Shown: positions 15,901 to 30,847, counted from the stretch's first letter. The stretch is DNA of 64,000 nt from Mactromeris polynyma (GCA_032209605.1 JASFXZ010000026.1:1736001-1800000); one strand, 5' to 3'. Program-made: numbers and translations. Notes: generated by a model not told the origin, from the letters alone.

Positions 15901-16982
15901 CAAAAGGTGAACTCTATTTTGCTCACTAATTGCATTCAAAATAGTAAATATAACAAAATATATATGAATATTGGGTCAATAAAGTCACAATTGCCTTCAA
16001 ATATACCCATATATTGCATTCAAATTAGGAAATTGGGCATATTCTATAGGTATAATAGGTCAATATAATCATCAGGTGAACTCTGTTTTTCTCACTAATT
16101 GCATTCAAAACAGTGATTATAACACATTATATATGAATATTAGGTTAATATAGTGACTAATGAACACAAATATACCCATAAATTGCATTGTAAGTTGTAA
16201 ATTGTGCATATTATTTAGGTATATTGGGTCAATATAATCAAAAGGTGAACTCTGTTTTCCTCACTAATTGCATTTAAAACAGTGATTATAACACATTTTA
16301 TATGAATATTAGGTCAATATAGTCAAAAATGAACACAACTATACCCAAAAATTGCATTGTAAATTGTAAATTATGCATAATCTCTGGTATATTGTGTCAA
16401 TGTAATCAAAAGGTACACTCTGTTTTCCTCCCTAATTGCATTCAAAGCAGTGATTATAACACATTATATCTGAATATTAGGTTAATATAGTCACTAAGGA
16501 ACACAAATATACCCACAAATTGCATTGTAAGTTGTAAATTGTGCATTTTCTTTGATATATGGGGTCAATGTAATCAAAAGATGAACTCTATTTTACTCAC
16601 TAATTGCATTCAAAATAGTAATATGTAAAATTATATATGAATATTGGGTCAATATAGTCACAATTGCACTCAAATATACCCATAGATTGCATTTAAATTA
16701 GGAAATTGGGCATATTCTATAGGTATAATAAGTCAATATAAACATCAGGTGAACTCTGTTTTCCTCACTAATTGCATTCAAAACAGTGATTATAACACAT
16801 TATATATGAATATTAGGTTGATATAGTCACTAAGGAACACAAATATACCCACAAATTGCATTGAAAGTGTGAAATTGTGCATATTCTATGGGTATATTGG
16901 GTCAATATAAACAACATGTGAACTCTATTTTCCTCACTAATTGCATTCAAAATAGTAAATATAACATGGTATATATGAATTT
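9299..16982. repeat. Higher-order repeat unit enlarged to 7684 bp
   Basis: 7684 equals 4998 + 2686. Landmarks at 10591, 11254, 11923 and 12341 recur 2685-2687 bp later at 13276, 13940, 14610 and 15028. One 2686 bp block of satellite is therefore tandemly duplicated inside this unit, as expected from unequal exchange in register. Confidence 0.87.
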
Positions 16983-17632
16983 AACTGATATGTCAGGTTG
17001 TATATTTGGGGTTCAGAGCATTAAAATATTTCGAATGAGACACTCTAATTACGGCCTTAAAATTATTCAAGTAATCTGATCATATAGACTAGCTATCTGA
17101 AATTCTTATAAATTAGTGAAATTCAAATACTAATATGATTACAACATTCTATACATAATCATTTAATACTTGAATTTTGGTGTATTTATCTAATTTGTGT
17201 CAGATTGCTTTTTTCAAACCAATCTCATATCTTTCAAGTTAATTAATAACTCTTTGAGGAAACCTTAGCATGTTTTAAGCTATAAGGTTATATGGTTCTT
17301 CTTTTTTGATCACTTTTAGTATTCTGTATTTCATAGTATAAATCATATGATGCTTAAATGAAGGGTTGTCTAAACATGTAACGATATTATATTCACAGTA
17401 CCTCAAAGTATTCAAACTGGACTAGAAGTAGGTTATATTATACACTTCGCCTTGCATACAATAACTGGGACCCACATTTCGGCCCCGCAAATACCGTGAA
17501 ACGACCGACTAATATGGTCAAAGTGTTCATTTCCAACGAGTGAGGGTATTTTCTTTATTTCCAATGAGTGAGAACCGGTTAAATGTTTAGCATACGGCGT
17601 ATTTTTGCTGAACTCCGTCCTAGATGCGCAAC
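16983..17632. repeat. Satellite-embedded core insert, copy 3
   Basis: Same 650 bp insert, 7684 bp after copy 2. The extra 2686 bp of spacing equals an internal satellite duplication between the two copies. Sampled positions match copy 1 rather than copy 2. Confidence 0.93.
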
Positions 17633-20600
17633 ATGAACTCAAATATACCCACAAACAGCATTGAAAATGGGAAATTGTGCATATTCTTTAGGTGTATTAG
17701 GTCAATGAAATCAAAAGGAGAACTCTATTTTCCTCACTAATTGCATTCAAAACAGTGAATATAACATATTATATATGAATTCTATGTCAATATATTCACA
17801 AAAGGACTGAAATTTCACCCATAAATTGCATTCAAAATAGGAAATTTGACTAACCTATAGGTATCTTAGTCAATATAATCAACAGGTGAACTCTATTTTC
17901 CTCACTAATTACATTCCAAATAGTAAATATAACACGTTTTATATGAATTTGTGGTCAATATATTCAAAAATGAACTCAAATATACCCATAAATTGCATTG
18001 AAGGAGGGAAATTGTGGTTATCCATTGATTACATAAGGACAATATAATCAACAGATGAACTATGTTTTCCTCTCTAATTGCATTCAAAATAGTCAGATTA
18101 CCACATTATAGATGTATTTAAGGTCTATGTATTACAAAAATGAACTATATTATACCCGTAAATTGCATTGAACATGGGAAAGTGTGCATCTTCTTTAGGT
18201 ATAATAGGCAAAATAATTATCAGGTGAACTCTGATTTCCTCACTAATTGCATTCAAAACAGTGATTATAACACATTATATATGAATATTAGGTTAATATA
18301 GTCACTAATGAACATAATTATACCCATAAATTGCATTGTAAGTTGTAAATTGTGCATATCCTTTTGGTATATTGGGTCAATGTAATCAAAAGGTGAACTC
18401 TAATTTCCCAACTTATTGCATTTAAAATAGTAAATATAACAAAATATATATGAATATAGAGTCAATATAGTCACAATTGCACTCAAATATACCCATAGAT
18501 TGCATTTAAATTAGGAAATTGGGCATATTCTATAGGTATAATAAGTCAATATAAACATCAGGTGAACTCTGTTTTCCTCACTAATTGCATTCAAAACAGT
18601 GATTATAACACATTATATATGAATATTAGGTTAATATAGTCACTAATGAACACCAATATACCCACAAATTGCATTGTAAGTTGAAAATTGTGCATATTTG
18701 TTTTGGTATATTGGGTCAATGTAATCAAAAGGTGAACTCTATTTTCCACTCTTATTGCATTCAAAATAGTAAATATAACAAAATATATATGAATATGGGA
18801 CAATATAGTCAGAATTGCACTCAAATTTACCCATAGAATGCATTCAAATTAGGAAATTGGGCATATTCAATAGGTATAATAGGTCAATAAAATTATCAGG
18901 TGAACTCTGTTTTTCACACTAATTGCATTCAAAACAGTGATTATAACACATTATATATGAATATTAGGTGAATATAGTAACTAATGAACACAAATATACC
19001 CATAAATTGTAATTTGTAAATTGTGCATATTCTTTGGTATATTGGGTCAATGTAATCAAAAGGTGAACTCTATTTTGCTCACTAATTGCATTCAAAATAG
19101 TAAATATAACAAAATATATATGAATATAGGGTCAATATAGTCACAATTGCACTCAAATATACCCATAGATTGCATTTAAATTAGGAAATTGGGCATATTC
19201 TATAGGTATAATAAGTCAATATAAACATCAGGTGAACTCTGTTTTCCTCACTAATTGCATTCAAAACAGTGATTATAACACATTATATATGAATATTAGG
19301 TTAATATAGTCACTAATGAACACAAATATACCCACAAATTGCATTGTAAGTTGAAAATTGTGCATATTTGTTTTGGTATATTGGGTCAATGTTATCAAAA
19401 GGTGAACTCTATTTTCCACTCTTATTGCATTCAAAATAGTAAATATAACAAAATATATATGAATATGGGACAATATAGTCAGAATTGCACTCAAATTTAC
19501 CCATAGATTGCATTCAAATTAGGAAATTGGGCATATTCAATAGGTATAATAGGTCAATAAAATTATCAGGTGAACTCTGTTTTTCTCACGAATTGCATTC
19601 AAAACATAAACATAAATTGTAAGTTGTAAATTGTGCATATTCTTTGGTATATTGGGTCAATGTAATCAAAAGGTACACTCAGTTTTCCTCACTAATTGCA
19701 TTCAAAGCAGTGATTATAACACATTATATCTGAATATTAGGTTAATATAGTCACTAAGGAACACAAATATACCAACAAATTGCATTGTAAGTTGTAAATT
19801 GTGCATTTTCTTTGGTATATTGGGTCAATGTAATCAAAAGATGAACTCTATTTTACTCACTAATTGCATTCAAAATAGTAATATATAAAATTATATATGA
19901 ATATTGGGTCAATATAGTCAGAATTGCGCTCAAATTTACCAATAGATTGCATTCAAATTAGGAAATTGGGCATATTCAATAGGTATAATAGGTCAATAAA
20001 ATTATCAGGTGAACTCTGTTTTTCTCACTAATTGCATTCAAAACAGTGATTATAACACATTATATATGAATATTAGGTCAATATAGTCACTAATGAACAT
20101 AATTATACCCATAAATTGCATTGTAAGTTGTAAATTGTGCTTATTATTTTGGTATATTGGGTCAATGTAATCAAAAGGTGAACTCTGTTTTCCTCACTAA
20201 TTGCATTTAAAACAGTGATTATAACACATTATATATGAATATTAGGTCAATATAGTAAAAAATGAACACAACTTGACCCATAAATTGCATTGTAAGTTGT
20301 AAATTATGCATAATCTCTGGTATATTGGGTCAATGTAATCAAAAGGTACACTCAGTTTTCTTCACTAATTGCATTCAAAGCAGTGATTATAACACATTAT
20401 ATATGAATATTAGGTGAATATAGTGACTAATGAACACAAATATACCCATAAATTGTAAGTTGTAAATTGTGCATATTCTTTGGTATATTGGGTCAATGTA
20501 ATCAAAAGGTGAACTCTATTTTGCTCACTAATTGCATTCAAAATAGTAAATATAGCAAAATATATATGAATATTGGGTCAATAAAGTCACAATTGCCTTC

Positions 20601-23600
20601 AAATATACCCATATATTGCATTCAAATTAGGAAATTGGGCATATTCTATAGGTATAATAGGTCAATATAATCATCAGGTGAACTCTGTTTTTCTCACTAA
20701 TTGCATTCAAAACAGTGATTATAACACATTATATATGAATATTAGGTTAATATAGTGACTAATGAACACAAATATACCCATAAATTGCATTGTAAGTTGT
20801 AAATTGTGCATATTATTTAGGTATATTGGGTCAATATAATCAAAAGGTGAACTCTGTTTTCCTCACTAATTGCATTTAAAACAGTGATTTAAACACATTA
20901 TATATGAATATTGGGTCAATATAGTCAAAAATGAACACAACTATACCCAAAAATTGCATTGTAAGTTGTAAATTATGCATAATCTCTGGTATATTGTGTC
21001 AATGTAATCAAAAGGTACACTCTGTTTTCCTCCCTAATTGCATTCAAAGCAGTGATTATAACACATTATATCTGAATATTAGGTTAATATAGTCACTAAG
21101 GAACACAAATATACCCATAAATTGCATTGTAAGTTGTAAATTATGCATAATCTCTGGTATATTGGGTCAATGTAATCAAAAGGTACACTCAGTTTTCCTC
21201 ACTAATTGCATTCAAAACAGTGATTATAACACATTATATCTGAATATTAGGTTAATATAGTCACTAAGGAACACAACTATACCCATAAATTGCATTGTAA
21301 GTTGTAAATTATGCATAATCTTTGGTATATTGGGTCAATGTAATCAAAAGGTGAACTCTATTTTGCTCACTAATTGCATTCAAAATAGTAAATATAGCAA
21401 AATATATATGAATATTGGGTCAATAAAGTCACAATTGCCTTCAAATATACCCATATATTGCATTCAAATTAGGAAATTGGGCATATTCTATAGGTATAAT
21501 AGGTCAATATAATCATCAGGTGAACTCTGTTTTTCTCACTAATTGCATTCAAAACAGTGATTATAACACATTATATATGAATATTAGGTTAATATAGTGA
21601 CTAATGAACACAAATATACCCATAAATTGCATTGTAAGTTGTAAATTGTGCATTTTCTTTGGTATATTGGGTCAATGTAATCAAAAGATGAACTCTATTT
21701 TACTCACTAATTGCATTCAAAATAGTAATATGTAAAATTATATATGAATATTGGGTCAATATAGTCACAATTGCACTCAAATATACCGATAGAATGCATT
21801 TAAATTAGGAAATTGGGCATATTCTATAGGTATAATAAGTCAATATAAACATCAGGTGAACTCTGTTTTCCTCACTAATTGCATTCAAAACAGTGATTAT
21901 AACACATTATATATGAATATTAGGTTCATATAGTGACTAATGAACACAAATATACCCATAAATTGCATTGTAAGTTGTAAATTGTGCATATTCTTTTGGT
22001 ATATTGGGTCAATGTAATCAAAAGGTGAACTCTATTTTTCACTCTTATTGCATTCAAAATAGTAAACATAACAAAATATATTTGAATTTGGGACAATATA
22101 GTCAGAATTGCACTCAAATTTACCCATATATTGCATTCAAATTAGGAAATTTGGCATATTCTATAGGTATAATAGGTCAATATAATCATCAGGTGAACTC
22201 TGTTTTTCTCACTAATTGCATTCAAAACAGTGATTATAACACGTTATATATGAATATTAGGTTAATATAGTGACTAATGAACACAAATATACCCATAAAT
22301 TGCATTGTAAGTTGTAAATTGTGCATATTATTTAGGTATATTGGGTCAATATAATCAAAAGGTGAACTCTGTTTTCCTCACTAATTGCATTTAAAACAGT
22401 GATTATAACACATTATATATGAATATTAGGTCAATATAGTCAAAAATGAACACAACTATACCCAAAAATTGCATTGTAAGTTGTAAATTATGCATAATCT
22501 CTGGTATATTGTGTCAATGTAATCAAAAGGTACACTCTGTTTTCCTCCCTAATTGCATTCAAAGCAGTGATTATAACACATTATATCTGAATATTAGGTT
22601 AATATAGTCACTAAGGAACACAAATATACCCATAAATTGCATTGTAAGTTGTAAATTATGCATAATCTCTGGTATATTGGGTCAATGTAATCAAAAGGTG
22701 AACTCTAATTTCCCAACTTATTGCATTTAAAATAGTAAATATAACAAAATATATATGAATATAGGGTCAATATAGTCAGAATTGCACTCAAATTTACCCA
22801 TAGAATGCATTCAAATTAGGAAATTGGGCATATTCAATAGGTATAATAGGTCAATAAAATTATCAGGTGAACTCTATTTTGCTCACTAATTGCATTCAAA
22901 ATAGTAAATATAACAAAATATATATGAATATAGGGTCAATATAGTCACAATTGCACTCAAATATACCCATATATTGCATTCAAATTAGGAAATTGGGCAT
23001 ATTCTATAGGTATAATAGGTCAATATAATCATCAGGTGAACTCTGTTTTTCTCACTAATTGTATTCAAAACAGTGATTATAACACATTATATATGAATAT
23101 TAGGTTAATATAGTGACTAATGAACACAAATATACCCATAAATTGCATTGTAAGTTGTAAATTGTGCATATTCTTTTGGTATATTGGGTCAATGTAATCA
23201 AAAGGTGAACTCTAATATCCCAACTTATTGCATTTAAAATAGTAAATATAACAAAAAATATATGAATATAGGGTCAATATAGTCACAATTGCACTCAAAT
23301 ATACCCATAGATTGCATTTAAATTAGGAAATTGGGCATATTCTATAGGTATAATAGGTCAATATAATCATCAGGTGAACTCTGTTTTGCTCACTAATTGC
23401 ATTCAAAACAGTGATTATAACACATTATATATGAATATTAGGTTAATATAGAGACTAATGAACACAAATATACCCATAAATTGCATTGTAAGTTGTAAAT
23501 TGTGCATATTATTTAGGTATATTGGGTCAATATAATCAAAAGGTGAACTCTGTTTTCCTCACTAATTGCATTTAAAACAGTGATTATAACACATTATATA

Positions 23601-24182
23601 TAAATATTAGGTCAATATAGTCAAAAATGAACACAACTATACCCAAAAATTGCATTGTAAGTTGTAAATTATGCATAATCTCTGGTATATTGTGTCAATG
23701 TAATCAAAAGGTACACTCTGTTTTCCTCCCTAATTGCATTCAAAGCAGTGATTATAACACATTATATCTGAATATTAGGTTAATATAGTCACTAAGGAAC
23801 ACAAATATACCCATAAATTGCATTGTAAGTTGTAAATTATGCATAATCTCTGGTATATTGGGTCAATGTAATCAAAAGGTACACTCAGTTTTCCTCACTA
23901 ATTGCATTCAAAGCAGTGATTATAACACATTATATCTGAATATTAGGTTAATATAGTCACTAAGGAACACAAATATACCCACAAATTGCATTGTAAGTTG
24001 TAAATTGTGCATTTTCTTTGGTATATTGGGTCAATGTAATCAAAAGATGAACTCTATTTTACTCACTAATTGCATTCAAAATAGTAATATGTAAAATTAT
24101 ATATGAATATTGGGTCAATATAGTCACAATTGCACTCAAATATACCCATAGATTGCATTTAAATTAGGAAATTGGGCAAAAT

Positions 24183-24793
24183 ATTAAAATATTTCGAATG
24201 AGACACTCTAATTACGGCCTTAAAATTATTCAAGTAATCTGATCATATAGACTAGCTATCTGAAATTCTTTTAAATTAGTGAAATTCAAATACTAATATG
24301 ATTACAACATTCTATACATAATCATTTAATACTTGAATTTTGGTGTATTTATCTAATTTGTGTCAGATTGCTTTTTTCAAACCAATCTCATATCTTTCAA
24401 GTTAATTAATAACTCTTTGAGGAAACCTTAGCATGTTTTAAGCTATAAGGTTATATGGTTCTTCTTTTTTGATCACTTTTAGTATTCTGTATTTCATAGT
24501 ATAAATCATATGATGTTTAAATGAAGGGTTGTCTAAAAATGTAACGATATTATATTCACAGTACCTCAAAGTATTCAAACTGGACTAGAAGTAGGTTATA
24601 TTATACACTTCGCCTTGCATACAATAACTGGGACCCACATTTCGGCCCCGCAAATACCGTGAAACGACCGTCTAATATGGTCAGTGTTCATTTCCAACGA
24701 GTGAGGGTATTTTCTTTATTTCCAATGAGTGAGAACCGGTTAAATGTTTAGCATACGGCGTATTTTTGCTGAACTCCGTCCTAGATGCGCAAC
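24183..24793. repeat. Satellite-embedded core insert, copy 4, left-truncated
   Basis: The first 37 bp of the core and the flanking monomer are missing. Satellite ending GGAAATTGGGCA joins directly to ATTAAAATATTTCG. The copy also has GGTCAGTG where the others read GGTCAAAGTG, a 2 bp deletion that breaks the shared minus-strand ORF. This looks like a deletion or unequal-exchange product. Confidence 0.9.
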
Positions 24794-26644
24794 ATGAACT
24801 CAAATATACCCACAAACAGCATTGAAAATGGGAAATTGTGCATATTCTTTAGGTGTATTAGGTCAATGAAATCAAAAGGAGAACTCTATTTTCCTCACTA
24901 ATTGCATTCAAAACAGTGAATATAACATATTATATATGAATTCTTTGTCAATATATTCACAAAAGGACTGAAATTTCACCCATAAATTGCATTCAAAATA
25001 GGAAATTTGACTAACCTATAGGTATCTTAGTCAATATAATCAACAGGTGAACTCTATTTTCCTCACTAATTACATTCCAAATAGTAAATATAACACGTTT
25101 TATATGAATTTGTGGTCAATATATTCAAAAATGAACTCAAATATACCCATAAATTGCATTGTAAGTTGTAAATTGTGCATATTATTTAGGTATATTGGGT
25201 CAATATAATCAAAAGGTGAACTCTGTTTTCCTCACTAATTGCATTTAAAACAGTGATTATAACACATTATATATGAATATTAGGTCAATATAGTCAAAAA
25301 TGAACACAACTATACCCAAAAATTGCATTGTAAGTTGTAAATTATGCATAATCTCTGGTATATTGTGTCAATGTAATCAAAAGGTACACTCTGTTTTCCT
25401 CCCTAATTGCATTCAAAGCAGTGATTATAACACATTATATCTGAATATCAGGTTAATATAGTCACTAAGGAACACAAATATACCCATAAATTGCATTGTA
25501 AGTTGTAAATTATGCATAATCTCTGGTATATTGGGTCAATGTAATCAAAAGGTGAACTCTAATTTCCCAACTTATTGCATTTAAAATAGTAAATATAACA
25601 AAATATATATGAATATAGGGTCAATATAGTCAGAATTGCACTCAAATTTACCCATAGAATGCATTCAAATTAGGAAATTGGGCATATTCAATAGGTATAA
25701 TAGGTCAATAAAATTATCAGGTGAACTCTATTTTACTCACTAATTGCATTCAAAATAGTAATATATAAAATTATATATGAATATTGGGTCAATATAGTCA
25801 GAATTGCACTCAAATTTACCCATAGATTGCATTCAAATTAGGAAATTGGGCATATTCTATAGGTATAATAGGTCAATATAATTATCAGGTGAACTCTGTT
25901 TTCCTCACTAATTGCATTCAAAACAGTGATTATAACACATTATATATGAATATTAGGTTAATATAGTCACTAATGAACACAAATATACCCACAAATTGCA
26001 TTGTAAGTTGAAAATTGTGCATATTTGTTTTGGTATATTGGGTCAATGTTATCAAAAGGTGAACTCTATTTTCCACTCTTATTGCATTCAAAATAGTAAA
26101 TATAACAAAATATATATGAATATGGGACAATATAGTCAGAATTGCACTCAAATTTACCCATAGATTGCATTCAAATTAGGAAATTGGGCATATTCAATAG
26201 GTATAATAGGTCAATAAAATTATCAGGTGAACTCTGTTTTTCTCACTAATTGCATTCAAAACAGTGATTATAACACATTATATATGAATATTAGGTGAAT
26301 ATAGTGACTAATGAACACAAATATACCCATAAATTGTAAGTTGTAAATTGTGCATATTCTTTGGTATATTGGGTCAATGTAATCAAAAGGTGAACTCTAT
26401 TTTGCTCACTAATTGCATTCAAAATAGTAAATATAACAAAATATATATGAATATTGGGTCAATAAAGTCACAATTGCCTTCAAATATACCCATATATTGC
26501 ATTCAAATTAGGAAATTGGGCATATTCTATAGGTATAATAGGTCAATATAATCATCAGGTGAACTCTATTTTCCTCACTAATTGTATTCAAAACAGTGAT
26601 TATAGCACATTATATATGAATATTAGGTTAATATAGTGACTAAT

Positions 26645-26844
26645 NNNNNNNNNNNNNNNNNNNNNNNNNNNNNNNNNNNNNNNNNNNNNNNNNNNNNNNN
26701 NNNNNNNNNNNNNNNNNNNNNNNNNNNNNNNNNNNNNNNNNNNNNNNNNNNNNNNNNNNNNNNNNNNNNNNNNNNNNNNNNNNNNNNNNNNNNNNNNNNN
26801 NNNNNNNNNNNNNNNNNNNNNNNNNNNNNNNNNNNNNNNNNNNN
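26645..26844. other. Assembly gap of 200 N
   Basis: Exactly 200 N bases within the satellite. The round length suggests a placeholder, so the true distance and copy number across this point are unknown. Confidence 0.99.
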
Positions 26845-27148
26845 CCCATAGATTGCATTTAAATTAGGAAATTGGGCATATTCTATAGGTATAATAGGTC
26901 AATATAATCATCAGGTGAACTCTGTTTTCCTCACTAATTGCATTCAAAACAGTGATTATAACACATTATATATGAATATTAGGTTAATATAGTCACTAAG
27001 GAACACAAATATACCCACAAATTGCATTGAAAGTGTGAAATTGTGCATATTCTATGGGTATATTGGGTCAATATAAACAACAGGTGAACTCTATTTTCCT
27101 CACTAATTGCATTCAAAATAGTAAATATAACATGGTATATATGAATTT

Positions 27149-27798
27149 AACTGATATGTCAGGTTGTATATTTGGGGTTCAGAGCATTAAAATATTTCGA
27201 ATGAGACACTCTAATTACGGCCTTAAAATTATTCAAGTAATCTGATCATATAGACTAGCTATCTGAAATTCTTATAAATTAGTGAAATTCAAATACTAAT
27301 ATGATTACAACATTCTATACATAATCATTTAATACTTGAATTTTGGTGTATTTATCTAATTTGTGTCAGATTGCTTTTTTCAAACCAATCTCATATCTTT
27401 CAAGTTAATTAATAACTCTTTGAGGAAACCTTAGCATGTTTTAAGCTATAAGGTTATATGGTTCTTCTTTTTTGATCACTTTTAGTATTCTGTATTTCAT
27501 AGTATAAATCATATGATGCTTAAATGAAGGGTTGTCTAAAAATGTAACGATATTATATTCACAGTACCTCAAAGTATTCAAACTGGACTAGAAGTAGGTT
27601 ATATTATACACTTCGCCTTGCATACAATAACTGGGAGCCACATTTCGGCCCCGCAAATACCGTGAAACGACCGACTAATATGGTCAAAGTGTTCATTTCC
27701 AACGAGTGAGGGTATTTTCTTTATTTCCAATGAGTGAGAACCGGTTAAATGTTTAGCATACGGCGTATTTTTGCTGAACTCCGTCCTAGATGCGCAAC
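27149..27798. repeat. Satellite-embedded core insert, copy 5
   Basis: Full-length 650 bp copy, 10166 bp after copy 3, with junctions identical to copies 1-3. It is the last core before the right edge of the array; none is present between 27799 and 36690. Confidence 0.93.
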
Positions 27799-28844
27799 AT
27801 GAACTCAAATATACCCACAAACAGCATTGAAAATGGGAAATTGTGCATATTCTTTAGGTGTATTAGGTCAATGAAATCAAAAGGAGAACTCTATTTTCCT
27901 CACTAATTGCATTCAAAACAGTGAATATAACATATTATATATGAATTCTATGTCAATATATTCACAAAAGGACTGAAATTTCACCCATAAATTGCATTCA
28001 AAATAGGAAATTTGACTAACCTATAGGTATCTTAGTCAATATAATCAACAGGTGAACTCTATTTTCCTCACTAATTACATTCCAAATAGTAAATATAACA
28101 CGTTTTATATGAATTTGTGGTCAATATATTCAAACATGAACTCAAATATAAGCACTAAATTGCATTGAAGGAGGGAAATTGTGGTTATCCATTGATTACA
28201 TAAGGACAATATAATCAACAGATGAACTATGTTTTCCTCACTAATTGCATTCAAAATAGTCAGATTACCACATTATAGATGTATTTAAGGTCTATGTATT
28301 ACAAAAATGAACTATATTATACCCGTAAATTGCATTGAACATGGGAAATTGTGCATCTTCTTTAGGTATAATAGGCAATATAATTATCAGGTGAACTCTG
28401 ATTTCCTCACTAATTGCATTCAAAACAGTGATTATAACACATTATATATGACTATATGTCAATATAGTCACAAATGAACACAAATATACCCACAAATTGC
28501 ATTGTAAGATGTAAACTGTGCATATTCTTTTGGTATATTGGGTCAATGTAATCAAAAGGTGAACTCTATTTTCCACTCTTATTGCATTCAAAATAGTAAA
28601 TATAACAAAATATATTTGAATTTGGGACAATATAGTCAGAATTGCCCTCAAATATACCCATAGATTGCATTCAAATTAGGAAATTGGGCATATTCTATAG
28701 GTATAATAGGTCAATATAATCATCAGGTGAACTCTGTTTTCCTCACTAATTGCATTCAAAACAGTGATTATAACACATTATATATGAATATTAGGTCAAT
28801 ATAGTCACTAATGAACAGAATTATACCCATAAATTGAATTGTAA

Positions 28845-29420
28845 GTTGTAAATTCTGCATATTCTTTTGGTAAATTGCACTCAAATATACCCATAGATTG
28901 CATTCAAATTAGGAAATTGGGCATATTCTATTGGTATAATGGGATATATACTAATTAGATGGACTCTGTTTTCCTCACTACTTGCATTCAAAACAGTGAT
29001 TATAACACATTATATATCATTATATGTCAATATAGTCACAAATGAACACAAATATACCCATAAATTGCATTGTTAGTTGTAAATTGTGCATAATCCTTGG
29101 TATATTAGGTCAATGTAATCAAAAGGTGAACACTATTTTCCTCACTTATTGCATTCAAAACAGTGATTATAACACATTTTATCTGAATATTAGGTTAATA
29201 TAGTCACTAATGAACACAAATATACCCACAAATTGCATTGCAAGTTGTAAATTATGCATTTTCTTTGGTATATTGGGTCAATGTAATCAAAAGGTGAACT
29301 CTATTTTACTCACTAATTGCATTCAAAATAGTAATATATAAAATCATATATGAATATTGGGTCAATATAGTCACAATTGCACTCAAATATACCCATAGAT
29401 TGCATTCAAATTAGGAAATT
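28845..29420. repeat. Rearranged satellite block, copy 1 of a ~2.9 kb repeat
   Basis: Contains a recognisable deletion monomer (TTTTGGTAAATTGCACTC) followed by ATAATGGGATATATACTAAT. The same order recurs about 2.9 kb downstream, so a separate longer repeat unit operates right of the last core. Most of the 2.9 kb interval shows the same monomer order, interrupted by the 825 bp DNA element. Confidence 0.7.
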
Positions 29421-30022
29421 GGGTATGTTCTATTGGTATAATAGGTCAATATAATTATCAGGAGAACTCTGTTTTCCTCAATTATTGCATTCAAAACAGT
29501 GACTATAACACATTATATATGAATATTAGGTCAATATAGTCACAAATGAACACAGCTATACCCATAAATTGCATTGTAAGTTGTAAATCATGCATAATCT
29601 TTGGTATATTGGATCAATGTAATCAAAAGGTACACTCAGTTTTCCACACTAATTGCATTCAAAGCAGTGATTATAACACATTATATCTGAATATTAGGTT
29701 TGAATAGTCACAAATGAACCCATATATACCCATAAATTGCATTGTAAGTAGTAAATTGTGCACATTCTTTGGTATATTGGGTCAATGTAATCAAAAGGTG
29801 AACTCTGTTTTCATCACTATTTGCATTCAAAACAGTGATTATAACACATTATATCTAAATATTAGGTTAATATAGCCACTAATGAACACAAATATACCCA
29901 AAAATTGCATTGTAAGTTGTAAATTGTGCATATTATTTTGGTATATTGGGTCAATGTAATCAAAAGGTGAACTCTGTTTTCCTCACTAATTGCATTTAAA
30001 ACAGTGATTATAACACATTATA

Positions 30023-30847
30023 CAGTCGACTCTCGTTAGGACGAACTCGCTTAAGACGAATTTTCCGTTATGTCGAAGTTTTTCAAAAGTCCCGATTTTA
30101 TCCTTCTTTGTCTATATGCATTTCTGTCGGTTAAGACGAATTATTGTCTCGAAGTTTTTCGTTACGTCGAAGTTTTTTCGAAGTCCCGCTTAACAAGTTC
30201 GCACCTTAAATCTATTGTTTAACACGAAGTCGGATCGTATCTTGCTGGCGACGAATGTTTTCACACGTCAATGAGATAATTTACCTGTATTTTCGCACAT
30301 TTAATTATCGATTGTTTACATAATTGAAGGATTTGTACATGTTTGCAAAATGTTAGACTACATTGTATGAATGCAAACTTGTCGAATTGTTGAACACTGC
30401 GATCAAACCGATAGTTTGTAAAACATGCCAAAATGAGTGATTTAATTAAGCTTGTACTTTAACTAAAACACGTCATCTTTAACATTTGTTTTATGCAAAT
30501 GGCGATCAAACCGCGTTTGTTGTTAAAACATGTCAAAATGAGTGAATTCTTAAAACTGTATAAATATTATGAACTTATAGCATTCTATCTCAATTCAAAA
30601 TGAATGATCAACATATCAATACAAATCTGCAAAATAACGTCTAGAAGTTCTTAATGAGTAGAACATAAATTGCAACTAAAGTAATATTCATAAACTTGTA
30701 TTTCAGTCGTCACGAACTAGACTTTCTTATGTGACACCACCAAAATAGCCCCCCGACTTTTAGGTCGAATTTTCGTTAAGACGAATTTTCGTTAAGACGA
30801 ACTATTTCCGACGGTCCCGAAAAATTCGTCTTAACGAGAGTCGACTG
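30023..30847. mobile_element. Non-autonomous pogo/Tigger-like DNA element in satellite
   Basis: 825 bp element with long terminal inverted repeats: the left end reads CAGTCGACTCTCGTTA and the right end is its complement, TAACGAGAGTCGACTG. A TA lies on each side (30021-30022 and 30848-30849). Removing the element plus one TA restores a normal satellite monomer. TA duplication and CAGT termini are typical of Tc1/mariner-pogo relatives. Subterminal stretches repeat TTAAGACGAATTTTCGTTA-type motifs, and two internal blocks with GCGATCAAACCG followed by CAAAATGAGTGA lie about 108 bp apart. I see no transposase. Confidence 0.9.

Noticed and set aside
26636..26858. ORFs spanning the N block
   Set aside because: They are artefacts of translating unknown bases.
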